Below are positions 1-11,842 of a DNA stretch of 64,000 nt, one piece after another. Numbering within the stretch: position 1 is the stretch's first letter; each line of letters starts with the position of its first letter. The DNA is from Siphonodentalium dalli. Taxonomy: Eukaryota > Mollusca > Scaphopoda > Gadilida > Siphonodentaliidae. Both the position numbers and the translations under genes were made by a program. Where the stretch lies: positions 127,741,450 through 127,805,449 of the forward strand of contig CP136069.1 in NCBI GenBank assembly GCA_032622095.1, written 5' to 3'. The notes below the pieces were generated by a model. The model had not been told where the DNA came from and did no database searches. It worked only from the letters and a program-made list of their open reading frames with translations.

Positions 1-52
1 GAATAAATGTCAAATTTCTGAGAATAAACAGGACTGTCGGCGGAACATATAC

Positions 53-177
53 GTTATTGTGGTGGATTGAGGGTAACATGGCATGGCATTGACGGCTTGT
101 AGCGTTCGCGACTCGGTTGAACATAAACTCAAAGCCGTCAATGTCATGCCATGTTACCGTCAATCCACCACAATAAC
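53..177. repeat. Foldback hairpin, about 125 bp
   Basis: Two arms of about 47 bases (53-99 and 131-177) are near-perfect reverse complements around a ~30-base loop. A transcript from either strand would fold into a long hairpin. No convincing target-site duplication was found. It resembles a small foldback MITE. The 61-codon open frame over it is a by-product of the arms. Confidence 0.8.
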
Positions 178-1630
178 TTATAATGTCATCAGTGCATGTA
201 TTTGTTCAACTTCAAAGAAGAAGGCAACACATTTTGTGCAACAATCCTATTGCATGCGGGTCCGCTAGAATGATACAACTGGTGATATCGATGACACCCT
301 ACCGGGTAATCTTTTAACGCATGATTAATGCATGACAATCACTAATAAGAAAACTACACTTACTGGTGCTCGTCGTTCCTTAATGATGGAACCTTTCTTC
401 GTGGGTACATTTACAACGAAAATAAAATTAAGTGTTGGTTCCTGCAGTGTATATATCTTCCAGTGTGTAAAACTATTAATGACTTAACTAATAGTAGAGC
501 GATTTTAGTCAGAAATACACATTTGTTCAATGTTGCAGACTTCAGTATTACACAAGCTGTGCTCCCTCTCCGTTGAAAGGACAATTTCTTAAAGACATAC
601 TATGTACTCGTTCGGGTGCGTGAAACTGATAAATTAGTATTCAGGTTCTATGTCAACCGGGGGAATGTTGCATTCTACTAACAGCGCTGAAAATCTCAAC
701 TAAATCGACCGTAACACTCCAAAGAAAACATCGTCTGAACTATATGCTCAGTTGTAAATATTTACTTCTCGATTCGGGACGCATCTATCGGCGATAAACT
801 AACGAAAACGATTTCGCCATCGACAGTCATTGCATTTAATTAATATATAAGAATGACGGTGTGTGTTGTCAATTTACATACAATATTTGTAAAACAACTA
901 CTTTAAACAATATTATTATCCAATTTTATTTGATCACCCGACCGGAGTGTTTCATATCACTTTAAACTATAGAGATTAGACATGAACTGACATTTGCGAT
1001 ACCAGTCTGACAGTTTGTCTGGCATGGTGAAAATAAAAGGCGTTCGTCCAACTTCTGTGAGAAACGTTGACAACATGAGCTGTACGGCTTAGAAATAATA
1101 ATGGGAGATACCAGTCTGACAGTTTGTCAGAAGATTGACATGAAACTGAAGCTCGAGTGCCTTAATCGTCGACCCGCAAGATAGAACTAGTAATTTATTA
1201 CTCTTGGGACACCCATGTATTCAAAATTGGAGCACCGTGGTCCAGTGGTTACTAACCACTGGTTAGCGCGTCGGATTTGACTTAGCTGTCAACGCGTCTA
1301 AATAATTTCGCAGCCCGCCGCTGATATAATACGAGTGTCACACAGCAGTGACTTGTCCGAATTTATCAGCGAGCATTTATCGCACGCTGTTCGAATTTCG
1401 CGCCAAGTTGTGACCATTGAGCAAGGTCAACGCGCACGAGGTAACGCGCATGAGATCGGTGTACATATGAATCTGTATTAGTGTGTTCTATATACAATAT
1501 ATAGTTACACCCAAAATAGAAATGTTAACTAGGTAAGCGCGTTTCGTCGCAAAGCAACAACGTAAAGTGGCGCACTCGTTTAAAAACTAAGCAATAGAAG
1601 TCCCCTTCCCGATTGGTCAGCCTGACTATC
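178..1630. other. Unassigned AT-rich DNA
   Basis: No coding region recognised. A 22-base motif beginning GATACCAGTCTGACAG occurs at about 999 and again at about 1107, a spaced direct repeat. Near 1232 a stretch resembles a tRNA A-box but lacks a matching B-box. Nothing else can be supported. Confidence 0.5.
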
Positions 1631-1634
1631 TTAA

Positions 1635-2129
1635 AGGCACGTGAGGCCTTAGTTGTCGAAAATATTCATATTTGTTCTAATCACCGTAAACAGAAAAACA
1701 TTAAAACGCATACAGTTTCGTTCATATATACAATGACCATCACGTAAACAGCATGTTATCATAAAGACATACTATATTTTACCTAAGCAAGAGCCTGATT
1801 GTGTTACATAAGACAGCACAATGCTACTGGCTAATCACACACAAATGGCATAAACGCTCTTTATTAGTTCCATATCAGGAATTCACCAACAAAGAACGCT
1901 CTTTATGGTTTACCATCATAATATAAACAAACGCCAGAAAAGTAACTTTTTATGCTTTTGTTTACATAACAATGGTCAAACATTTGATAATAACATACTG
2001 TTTATTCCATATTTCTTATTTGTATACGGACAAAGTCTGTCTACATTTTGATGTTCTTTCTGTTTGTGGCGGTTTTTGACGGGTGGAAATATTTTCACAG
2101 GATACCCACCGCCAAGGCCAACCGTACCT
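1635..2129. mobile_element. TTAA-flanked transposon, AGGCACG family, copy 1
   Basis: The ends are imperfect inverted repeats (left AGGCACGTGAGGCC; the right end read inward is AGGTACGGTTGGCC), flanked by TTAA on both sides (1631-1634 and 2130-2133). TTAA duplication is the habit of piggyBac-like and Kolobok-like DNA transposons. At about 495 bp it has no transposase, so it is non-autonomous. It is about 90% alike by eye to copy 2 at 2820 in the same orientation; copies 3 and 4 (16614, 18086) lie in reverse. Confidence 0.82.
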
Positions 2130-2133
2130 TTAA

Positions 2134-2815
2134 CCAATCATATTGCTTAGATGTGGTTGTTAGTTAAGCAAGTTCAACGACATATGGTTTACCTCAGGGT
2201 TATTAATTCCACCAATGGTCAATTACCGCGCAACAGAAGGGCGAAATGAACGCTATCTTCATGAAAGGTGAGTAGTCTACATAGAAAATAGTACTTTCGA
2301 ATTTGTTTGTCGCCGAATGAAACCAACGCAACACTTCTAATGTGAGTTGAACTTGAGACTTGACTTTCAGTTTCACATGTATCTATCACATAATTTAACA
2401 CACTCGAAGGTCACCGATCTTGTGAGTTAATTAGCTACATGTACATGCAAGTTGTAATTTGATGTCTGAGTCACATAATAAATCTTTGAATAATTATACT
2501 ATTTAATCGGGTAAATAAAATCGCAATTAGGCTATCGCATTCTCTCTACAACGGTAGACAATAGAGAGAAAACAAATGTATATTTCCGGTTAATGCTTCC
2601 GGCTAAAGTTCTCTGCAGATTTCACGAGTGAATATTGAAGAACATCATTGAAAGCCAGACGAGTAGTAGCAGATGTTATTTATACTATAGCAGATATATA
2701 CTTCTACAACTATGGCTTAATCTCAGACGCAAGTGAGGAACTGCATGATCATAATTCAAAGACAGATTAAAAATTTCCCCAATTTCCATCGTGGCCGACG
2801 GTAGTCAGACCTGAC
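2134..2815. other. Spacer between two TTAA elements
   Basis: No conserved feature recognised. A 60-codon open frame on the minus strand (2219-2401) has no recognisable motif and is probably chance. Confidence 0.4.
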
Positions 2816-2819
2816 TTAA

Positions 2820-3313
2820 AGGCACGTGCGGCCTTAGTTGTCGAAAATATTCATATTTGTTCCAATCACCGTAAACAGAAAAACATTAAAACGCATACAG
2901 TTTCGTTTATATATACCATGACCATCGCGTAAACAGCATGTTATCATAAAGATTTACTATATTTTACCTAAGCAAGAGCCTGATTTTGTTACAGAAGACA
3001 GCACGATGCTGCTGGCTAATCACACACAAATGGCATAAACGCTCTTTATTCGTTTCATATCAGGAATTCACCAACAAAGAACGCTCTTTATGTTTAGCGT
3101 CATAATATAAACAAACACCAGAAAAGTAACTTTTTATGCTTTTGTTTACATAACAATGGTCGAATATATGACAATAACATACTGTTTATGCGATATTTCT
3201 TATTTGTATACGGACAAAGTCTGTCTACATTTTGTTGTTCCTCCTGTTTGTGGCGGTTTTTGACGGGTGGAAATATTTTCATAGGATACCCACCGCCAAG
3301 GCCAACCGTACCT
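2820..3313. mobile_element. TTAA-flanked transposon, AGGCACG family, copy 2
   Basis: Same terminal inverted repeats and TTAA flanks (2816-2819 and 3314-3317) as copy 1, same orientation and nearly the same length (494 bp). The minus-strand open frame here (3100-3327) runs through the terminus and is not a gene. Confidence 0.82.
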
Positions 3314-3317
3314 TTAA

Positions 3318-4060
3318 TGAACTTCATGTTCGGATCAAGTCAGACAGCCGTTCCTATATAGCATGATGAGACTAATTAATTTCTTAAAATACACTTAATT
3401 TTGAGAATCGAGTAATATAGTCACTAAAGTTATCAATATTGCAATTTATAATAACTTTGACACCTACTAGAAAGTGTGAAAAATTCCGTAATTATTTTAT
3501 CAAAGAATTCAGTCGGTAACACAATGTTGAAACCACGTTGTAAGATGGCAGAATTAAGTCAAGTAGGTGGTCCTAAACATCACATGACTACCAGTACACG
3601 GGAAAATTAGAACATGTGACCAAAACTGGTTAAGTTACCCTGATTGAGACTCTAAGTGAATTCACGAGTGCGGGCAATTACATGCTGCGGTCACATGTTA
3701 TGTAGACATGAAAGTGTTTACGTTCTGTTATCTGTCGGATTTTAAGGATAAATGACACGTAGGTGAGTGCATGGTTATTATATTATTTAGTTGATAAACA
3801 CATGTCATAATTTTTACTTTTGTAGAAATCATACTCGCATCATAGCGTTTAAAACTGGCGATGGGACCTAGATGGCGTATGCCATGCTACTAAGTTCCTA
3901 TGGATCTAGGCCGACCGGGGGTGGTTCAAAAGTATCTCAAGAATAAGTGTATGATTACGGTTACACCCCTGGTCAAGTGGTCCTGTTAATGTGCTATGAT
4001 ACGGTGTTGTCCTGCTGAATTGGTATGATGATGTTAGGGCACAATGGTACTGTTAACAAA
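3318..4060. other. Unassigned DNA
   Basis: AT-rich; no reading frame, repeat or RNA gene that I can support. Confidence 0.4.
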
Positions 4061-4084
4061 AAGTACCGTTATATTTGTTTAATT

Positions 4085-4737
4085 TTAGTTTTTTCGCGGT
4101 GTTCCGATAATCTGAACATATCCAGGAAGAGCAGGTCTCCGTGGTGAAAATGATGTTGATCCAATAACAGCTTTCGCTTTGTTCAATACGTACATATTTC
4201 CGATCTACTCGTATGGACTTGAGGTTATCTTAATATCGGGTACACATAAACTGGAGTTACATCAGTAACGACTCGCACGACAACCACTCTCTCTCTGCTG
4301 AATAATGCTGCCAAACCAGCCATTTATATTTTATCAGTATTACTACCTATTGAAGCCATTATTCGAAAAAAGCAACTGGGACTGTTCACCAACATATGCC
4401 TACTTCCTGAGAAATCTTGTGAACGTCAGTTGGCACAACGACAACTTGACAGTAAATCATCAACCAGCCATAGTTGGTTTATCGCCAGCAAAGATCTGCT
4501 TCTTATGTATAACCTACCAGAACCTCTATATATGCTCAGTAACCCTTCACCAAAATTGCATATGAATATAATCGATAAAGCGGTGAACAAGCCCCAGCAA
4601 CATAATATTCTCAATGAAGCTTTCCTGTATCGCCCACTCAACCATTTTTTCCAAGATTTATCACCCTTGAACCTGTCATCCGGTCATCCAGACTTCTCAG
4701 CTCATCAGCCGTGATTATGCACGAATACCAGTTAAAG
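4085..4737 (+). pseudogene. LINE reverse-transcriptase ORF2 fossil, 5' portion
   Basis: Conceptual translation shows the C-terminal region of a non-LTR retrotransposon polymerase, broken by frameshifts. About 4090-4250 reads like the segment after the polymerase core (motif LFNTYIFPIYSYGLEV in one frame). From about 4276 to the stop at 4712-4714 one open frame carries LLPIEAIIRKKQLGLF, then SWFIASKDLLLMYNLPEP and KAVNKPQQHNILNEA, a pattern usual downstream of the RT domain in LINE ORF2 of invertebrates. After the stop a further stretch (RDYARIPVKA) continues in another frame up to 4737, where a foreign element begins; the LINE resumes at 7899. It is inactive and 5'-truncated. Family assignment beyond LINE is uncertain. 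Confidence 0.8.
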
Positions 4738-7700
4738 CCCCTGTCACACTCAGGTCGGCGCTCTCATTGCGCTGCAAAAGTATCAAAGCGCCCACCTAAA
4801 CGCACTAAGGTCTCCAAGAACCGATTGGTGGCGCAGTGGACACTGGCTACAACGGGCGAGGATCTTCATGGTCGCCCATAGGTGCCAGAGCGCCGCGCTT
4901 GTTTTATGCATACAAAAAACAAGCGCAGAGGCTCGGTGTTCTGACCAGGACGTAGTGCTGTCGCCGTGACAGCGCAAAACAAAGCGCCAAGCGATCGATG
5001 TGAGCGTCATGTGGACGTAGCAACAGCGCATATTAGCTTCTCGTGGTCGCAGCAAGAAATTAATCTTGTCTTTTGCGACTACAGTAAGCTTAATCCAATT
5101 CTCACTACGTGCCTTTCCCGTCCTTAATACGCTCAATGAGGCTATGTCCAAAACTTATTGCGCTCTTTCTGCGCTGTCATGTGGTATTATGGACTGGTTC
5201 CCGCTCATAGAACGTCCACATTGTGCTGCCACTGCGACTCTGGCGCTCACTTTACGCCCAAGCGTTATACATGGCGTTCTTCCGGCGTCTACAGCAGGTT
5301 TACAGTACGATCCCACTTTGAAATGCGGTCTGCTCATACCACTGTCACACTCCGCTGCGATCAGGCTGGCGTTTGCTTTGAGTTGAGTATCAAAATACGA
5401 ATAACTCACAGTGGAAGCGCGGAAAATTGTCAGAAATTTCAATCTGTTAAAACAAGAGAACCAATGTCATAAATGGTAACGCGCACAAGATCATATATTA
5501 TAAACCCAAGAATGTAATTGTAGAATATAAAATATGTTGGTTGTGCGAATGACCAACTCAGAATTCCGCTAAATAACAACAACAACCAGCACCTAATTAA
5601 CGGACCGGTGGCCGACTCGACCGTCTCCGACCACAACCCCCAGTGGGCTGCAGAAATTTTTTTCATTTGTAATTGACGTATAGTTTATCACAAACCAAAA
5701 ATCAACATTAATCAACGTTGATTAACACAATAAACGAAATTGAATTTCCCCAACTACATGCACCTTTTACGGGACTCGGCCTCCAGCTCGCAGTTTGACT
5801 TTTAATCATCCCAAAAATTCCCATTCTATAAATAAAACTAATAAAACACCCATGCTCCTATCCTGCTTATCACGTTTTCATCGCACTTTTTGTACGACCC
5901 AGAGGCGGACTGGACCAAAACACTGGGCCGGGAAATGAATATAATACCGGCCCATCTGCATCATCTGCATCTGCACCCCCCCCTTGAATCCGAATCTGTT
6001 CAGGAGGGTGTCCACCTTGGGAAATTCCAACTGCACCCCCCTCGAATCAGATTCTGTTCGGGGGGGGGGGGTGTCCTTGGGAAATTCCAACTGCACCAAC
6101 TGATACTGAAAAAGACAAAATATACATGTTTTTTTTCACCCCTTGCACCTAAGTGCTCTGGCCTAATATCCGATATATTCATAAACCATGGACCTATATA
6201 TTCCCGGTATGAGACCATTAAGATATTTTTACCTGAAAAAAATGCATAAATTCTAACATCTAGCGGTCTAACTCCAGACAAATGCACACGGCTACGGACA
6301 AGAGACCAGGACACACCGGGCTGCCCATGGTTGTTCGGCCCGGGTGAGAAAATTTTGAAAACTATACAAGAAAATCTCTAATCCTAGCATCTAGACTGGC
6401 CTCAACTGAAGCGTTCCTATTGTGTTGGAAATTTCTATTGGGGGAGGGTCCGGGAGGGGTGCGTGAGAATTTTTTTTGGATTTACAGCTGGGAGTTACCG
6501 TTAAAATCTCGAGATTAACGGGGTCTTTACGTGGTGTTATATGATGCTGACAAGTTCATTTAATGACAAAATTACGATTAGCCAATTAGTCTGGTTAAAC
6601 AACACATGTGGCGGCCCACGTCGGCTTCATTTGCGGCCCAACCACATATACCCCCAACCCCCCAAACCCGCACGGCCTCCGGCCCATCGGGAATTTTCCC
6701 GGTCTCCCGATCGGCCAGTCCGCCTCTGCTACGACCCATTGCGTTCCTGCTTTGTCAAGGTTACAATACACCAAATGATTTACATAGGCCTCAGTGTTAA
6801 CAAATCCCGCTGGCCTGTATTCGCAGCAAAGCTTTGACCATGCACGAGTATTTAAAATTAAAGAACGTCCTTTTAGACACATGGAAATGTGCCCAAAAGT
6901 ACTTGTAAACGTGGTGGATCACACTGCAGCTTGACAAACGTCACACTACCCTTAAAATTGAGGAAAAAATGATATCGAAAAAAACACAAACACCTCCCAT
7001 AAATTATTCGCCATTTGCACAGCCATAACCGTTCACCATGTTGCTATATTTGATGTGTCTCGACGGAAAACACTTTTGTGCATTTTTTCGTGCACTTTTC
7101 ATCCATGTATCATTGACCATTCAGCTGCCAGAATTTTGTTTATGCTGATCCTAGCTTGGTAGTGCCAGGGGAAATCACTCTACTAATTTGTATTTGGTGT
7201 ATTATAACCTCAAGTCTCACGCTCCACACGCTCTCACTGCGTTTCATCCACGCCGTAAACGCTCTTAATGTGTTCAAGTCGTTGTCATTGCGTTGTTAGT
7301 ACGCTTTGTGCTGTCGTGGCGACGGTACTACGCCTTGTCAGAACGCCGAACCTCTGCGCTTGTTTTGTGCATGCACAAAACAAGCGCGGCGCTCTGGCGC
7401 TCTGGGGCGATCACGGAGATCCTCTCCCGTCCTAGCCAGTGTCCACTCGCTCCACTGCGTCACCAATACGTTCTTGGATACCTTACTGCGCTTTGCTTGG
7501 CGCTTTGATTATTTTTCAGCGCAATGCAAGCGCCGACCTGATCGCAGCGGAGTGTGACAGTAGTTTAATCGGACAGCTAATCTATTGCGGAGTGTTGGGT
7601 ATTTACCCCACAACCAAAAAACTGACAATGACTGGAGAACGCAGGAGGCGCTATCTATACGCTCCGCGCCCGCGCAGAGAACGTTTTGCGAACTTATTGA

Positions 7701-7898
7701 GAACGTACTAGCATCACAATGACAGCGACTTGAACGCACTGAGAGCGTGAGACTTGACAAAGTAGGAACGCAATAGGAGCATACTTTGTTTTTAAAGTTT
7801 GACAATTTTCGACAGTTTTCGGCGCTCCTCCTGCGTGTTACTGATATGTTGGTACTTTTGCAGCGCAGTCAGAGCGCCGGCCTGAGTGTGACAGGGGT
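4738..7898. mobile_element. Composite GC-rich foldback transposon inserted in the LINE
   Basis: Both outer ends carry the same ~50-base inverted terminus (start CCCCTGTCACACTC; 4738-4789 and 7848-7897). TTAAAG flanks each side (4732-4737 and 7899-7904), consistent with a 6-8 bp target duplication. The LINE translation continues across the gap, which confirms the boundaries. Inside, 4738-5070 is largely repeated in reverse at about 7240-7557. Further copies of the TGTCACACTCCGCTGCGATC terminus lie at 5343 and about 7535. The AGCGC-rich sequence differs from the AT-rich surroundings. A hAT-like element is nested at 5900. No transposase was seen; superfamily uncertain (the duplication length could suit hAT). 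Confidence 0.75.
5900..6728. mobile_element. hAT-like non-autonomous transposon, copy 1
   Basis: Terminal inverted repeat CAGAGGCGGACTGG at the left and its complement CAGTCCGCCTCTG at the right, flanked by an 8-bp duplication with one mismatch (GTACGACC at 5892-5899, CTACGACC at 6729-6736). The 8-bp duplication and CAG start fit hAT elements. About 830 bp with homopolymer G and C runs; the overlapping ORFs have no transposase motif. Sister copy at 19279. Confidence 0.85.
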
Positions 7899-8190
7899 TT
7901 AAAGCAAAAATCGTTACTGCTACCTACTGTCTCCAGTCAAACCGTGCCAAGTACATGTATAGAGTATGGATGCAAGTTCTTCTGACATTTTTATGTGTGG
8001 AATGCTTTCGCGTTCCACACAAAATGTCACACCAATATGCATCCATACTCCATGGATCCATGGAACGCAAGCAAATCAACATCCAGTAGATTCCACGTGT
8101 TGCTACTGCATTTCCCAAGTCATTGTTTATTGCCGTGGCAGATTTCGAGGAGCCGATGTTTCATGATTATACGTGTAAATGGTTTTTATC
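7899..8190 (+). pseudogene. LINE ORF2 fossil, 3' portion
   Basis: Translation resumes immediately after the composite element: KAKIVTATYCLQSNRAK (7901-7951), then after a small hairpin insertion NQHPVDSTCCYC (about 8076-8111). This resembles the cysteine-containing tail found after the RT domain of many LINE ORF2 proteins. Together with 4085-4737 it is a single ancient LINE copy. The end is uncertain because similarity fades after the second cysteine pair. Confidence 0.65.
7954..8075. repeat. Small hairpin insertion in the LINE tail
   Basis: Inverted arms GAGTATGGATGC (7962-7973) and the complement (8039-8050) enclose a second pair of arms (TGACATTTTTATGTGTGG against CCACACAAAATGTCA). The insertion interrupts LINE coding sequence between codons for the residues RAK and NQH, which gives the approximate limits. 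Probably a ~120-bp foldback MITE. Confidence 0.6.
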
Positions 8191-10020
8191 ATTTGACATG
8201 AAGGATGTTCACGGACCATCAAGGCGACATGTTAATATTATTGTTAATCAGGAAGACATTTTTCATCAGTGCAAGTTAGGCCTTGATTAATTCAATTAAG
8301 TTTAGCGTCAATTGCAGCATTTTCTTTATTGACAGAACATGATAACGTATTTGATTACTTATTGACTCAATGCACAATTCCACTGTCCCCATGCAAGAAT
8401 GTCCACTGTGAAAATTCAAATAGGAACATTCACACATGCCTCATTTTTGTGTTAATATTGATCAGTTCCAAGTTAAATATAATTACGGTGCATTGTTCAA
8501 TATCAGTAACGTCATAAACCTAACGAGAATAATTATTAATAATTATTATTAAACGAATAATCACGCATTTTGCATTTAATTCTGAGAATCATGGCTGGTG
8601 CTCAACATACATTTATTAAGCATGGTCTTAATAAAATAGTCTCGGGGCAACATGCTGAAAAACAAACTTTATTTGAAGCCTGTACATGTTCTGCATTAAT
8701 GTGCATGCTTAAAATGTGCTGCTCATTGAAGTGCACCATCCCATCATTTCCCAGCTATTAAATAAAAAGTATCGCCGAGATTTCTGCGCCCATTATTGAT
8801 AACAACATTTACGTGACAGCGACAGTGTTTTGGTGTCGTGAGAGCGACAGTGATTTGTTGTGTTTGTTCTGTCGTTCATGGGGTCGAATTCACGTGGGGC
8901 CGTCTTCGTATGGGGTCGTCTTCACATTGGGTCGACTTCTCTCCAGGAATACCAAATTCAAATGTTGGAGTGGCTATTTTGGCTTAAACACAGAATGACA
9001 TGCTATTAGAAGTGAGAAATGAAATGATCACTATACCAGGACACCATTCATCGCTGTGGGTTGAAATTTCGATAACAATAAGTCTAATGTGAATTGCGAT
9101 ACACATATGTGATATTATATCGTGGCAGGGCATTCGAGCCATTGATGCCATGTATGGATGCATTGTGTTATGACGGGTTTGTATTGTGAATGGGTAACAA
9201 ATCGCTCGCAGCCCTCACTGTAGTGAATTTCACACCAGGTTCTATTCAATATCGATAAAGAGCTCGCAATTGGAATTTATATGCTAAATATTTGGTAAAA
9301 ATGGCTTTTGTGCGAATATCCAAAACATATCGAATTTTTCACAATTGAATGTATTTTCCAAGCTAATATATCGGTCATATATCAATACATATGTATCAAC
9401 CTTTGAGGGTCCAATTGCTATGCATTGGTAGCTTATCACTCATCCGTAAAATGGTTTGTTGTCATTTTGTTCTTCAAAATCATGTTCAAGACCCTTTAGC
9501 CATACATGTATTCTTATTCTGTACTAGTAGATGTTTAGATTTCTTGAACTTATTTTTACCAATTTAATGTATGTGCCACGCCCTGTTACTGAAACTGAAA
9601 CCATTTCATTTGGAGTTGGAATGAGTAAGTTTTCGAATTATGTTGCAAGTAATTATCATATTATGTTTTATACCAGCTTTATTTCTCTATCTCTTATTCT
9701 TGCTTTAATAGTTTATTCCATAGAACTCAATATTGATACACCTGTCGAATGAGCCCACTACATGAACTGATGCGCGACAAAATGCTAACTGTGAACCTCC
9801 ATTTTTCTGAAATGCATCGCACTATATACAATAAAGCACACCCACGTTGTGGGCGCGGTCACACGTTAACACGAAAATACCTCTGCATGCTACTAGTTTG
9901 TTGTCGAATCCTCTGCATATCATATAAGTTTATTACATTGTAATAATTTATTATGAATTATAAGGATTAAATACTGTTAACACTAATACAATGTATACTA
10001 GCAATTAACATTGTTTATTG
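8191..10020. other. Unassigned DNA with a short minisatellite
   Basis: No gene recognised. At about 8877-8942 a degenerate 16-18 base unit (core TGGGGTCGTCTTCAC) is repeated about four times. The 73-codon frame at 9531-9752 ends in a hydrophobic run but has no supporting splice signals or motif. Confidence 0.4.
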
Positions 10021-10021
10021 T

Positions 10022-10395
10022 TCCGTGTGGGCCCTGGGTAGAATATGCTTACCGTCCCACAGCGAGGGGTAAGACCCCACTAATGTGGCACCCTATTTGC
10101 TGTGGGTGCATCCTGTGAGATGTGATGTTTGAAGTATTGTATTCTATTTTCCCACGTTTGCTGTTCCTGTTCTCCCCTATCTCGTTTGCGTTCGTCCTGA
10201 TGATTGTTGAGTGTTAAATCCTGTAGTGTTCACGCCTGTCTCACTGTGGGGAGGTACATGGATGCTGCTACGTTCAGTGGCTAAACGGGTCACCGTTTCA
10301 GTTATGTAACAGTCTTTGGTGGCTTGGCCCTACCAGAATTCGAAGGGTAGTCCGCGGCGGCTGCTGGGCTAGTTGTCGTTTTTTTGCTTTTTAAT
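10022..10395 (+). mobile_element. LINE 5' untranslated region
   Basis: A moderately GC-rich segment with three related blocks mentioning CCCACAG/CTGTGGG leads directly to the ORF1 start at 10396. It is interpreted as the 5' UTR and internal promoter region of the LINE whose ORF1 follows. The left edge is approximate; no target duplication was identified. Confidence 0.5.
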
Positions 10396-10849
10396 ATGGC
10401 AACTCAAATCAAACAAACCAAGACCTCATCGTATGAATGATGACATACTTAGTTCCAACGATGCTGGGGTATTTCCTCAGTACTTGTTTCTTAGCTTAGA
10501 CCCGACCATTAAAATACCTTCTGTATATGTCATCCATAAGACACAAACAAATTTAATAGTAGCATATCTCGCACCACAGGGAGTTAATGATGTCTCTAAG
10601 ACAGTTGATGGACTAACAGTTCCTTTGCATAGTTATCGTTTGACTTTCAATCAGTGCAAACATCCGCCGGCATTGAATGTTGGATATATGAAGATAGATC
10701 TGCCTACATATGTTCCAAATCCCCCAAGATGTTTTAAATGTCATGAGTGTGGTCATGGCCAGGAACATTGTAAAAGTAAAAAAAAACATATGTGCACGCT
10801 GGTCATGATCATAAGGATTGTACTAAACCCCAAAAAGGGTTCACACTGA
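10396..10849 (+). pseudogene. LINE ORF1 (gag-like, CCHC zinc knuckle), frameshifted
   Basis: ORF1 of non-LTR elements encodes a nucleic-acid-binding protein that packages the RNA. The likely start is the ATG at 10396 (MATQIKQTK), in a different frame from the main open stretch, so a frameshift lies near 10440. The main frame contains VPNPPRCFKCHECGHGQEHC, a C-X2-C-X4-H-X4-C knuckle preceded by the proline-rich VPNPPRC lead-in typical of jockey/X-element/CR1-type ORF1 proteins. A second knuckle is partly visible out of frame after 10785. There is no continuous ORF2 downstream, so the copy is dead or truncated. Confidence 0.75.
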
Positions 10850-11480
10850 CAAGACTCACATGCTGCAACCGATCGTTCATCTCCCACATGGGACTATGAA
10901 TTCAACTTCAAAATGGTGTAAGGCTGACCAATATCATCATATTTCGATTCAAAGAAATTAGTTAGTGCTCGACCATCAACTTAACCAGTCACATAGACTG
11001 CTGCCGTTTCTGGTGATCCCAACACCCAGACAGACAACAGCGAGAGAGACTAACACTATCACAAGCTACACACACATTGGCGTAACTGCTATAAATCATG
11101 TATCACATGCCATGGAAACGTCTACTGAATATGCACCCGTTGTTACACTCATGTTGAACTACGTTACTGCAACACATTATATTCGTTTGGATGTTATTTC
11201 TCCACAACCAAAATAGCATTTTGATTCGAAACAAAAATCGTAAAGTCTCTCCAACGTTTAGACTCTCAGAAAGAATGCTTCTTATTTGAACTATCAACAT
11301 TTGACCAGATTCTTGATGAGAAACGATTAACACTAAACGGCACCAAACAGTATTTGTGGCTTGATGCTATCGATTGGGTGAAAGATGACAGTATTCTGTC
11401 TCACCCACCGACAGTTAGCTTGACGTAATCGCAAAGGTTCACGCGCGATTCATCAAATATTATAACTACAGTATCAATGC
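10850..11480 (+). pseudogene. Degenerate downstream part of the LINE copy
   Basis: Short open pieces continue after ORF1. The longest (about 11240-11430, other frame) reads FELSTFDQILDEKRLTLNG and then TKQYLWLDAIDWVKDDS and is protein-like. It may be the ORF1 C-terminus or another fossil; I do not recognise a family. Confidence 0.35.
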
Positions 11481-11749
11481 AAAATATGATGTTAAAACTA
11501 CTTTGCATATTTCGATGTGCAGCCTTGGTAAATTCGTGTTATTCATTTGCTATTTATTACATGCATGTATTCTTGTACTACTTTTATACGTTTTATAGTA
11601 TGATGGCACACTAGTCAGTTTTTGAATTTATATTCCTGAGACATTCCTCTTGTGTGCTTTTATTTGTACATATTGTTTTAATATAATCCATTGTCTGATT
11701 TATCTGCAATTGCTTCGCTACCAACTTTTTTAATACCTGATTCAGTTCT

Positions 11750-11812
11750 TGGTCATGATATGGCCTAGTGGCTAAAACGATGTTAAACACTCGATCAATC
11801 AACCAATCCATG
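11750..11812 (+). repeat. SINE 3'-end fragment
   Basis: The sequence GATATGGCCTAGTGGCT followed by GTTAAAC and an ATCAATCA run matches the 3' end of the two full SINEs at 35398 and 40750. Only the tail is present. Confidence 0.6.
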
Positions 11813-11842
11813 CACAATGGAATCGAACGGGTTCTGGATTAA

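Noticed and set aside
83-268. 61-codon ORF at the left edge
   Set aside because: It runs through both arms of the hairpin at 53-177; repeat artefact.
1228-1400. Possible tRNA gene or SINE head
   Set aside because: Only an A-box-like stretch (GTGGTCCAGTGGTT); no B-box at the right distance and no cloverleaf.
4783-5472. Several 95-122 codon frames on both strands
   Set aside because: They lie in the GC-rich composite foldback, mirror each other on both strands and have no domain.
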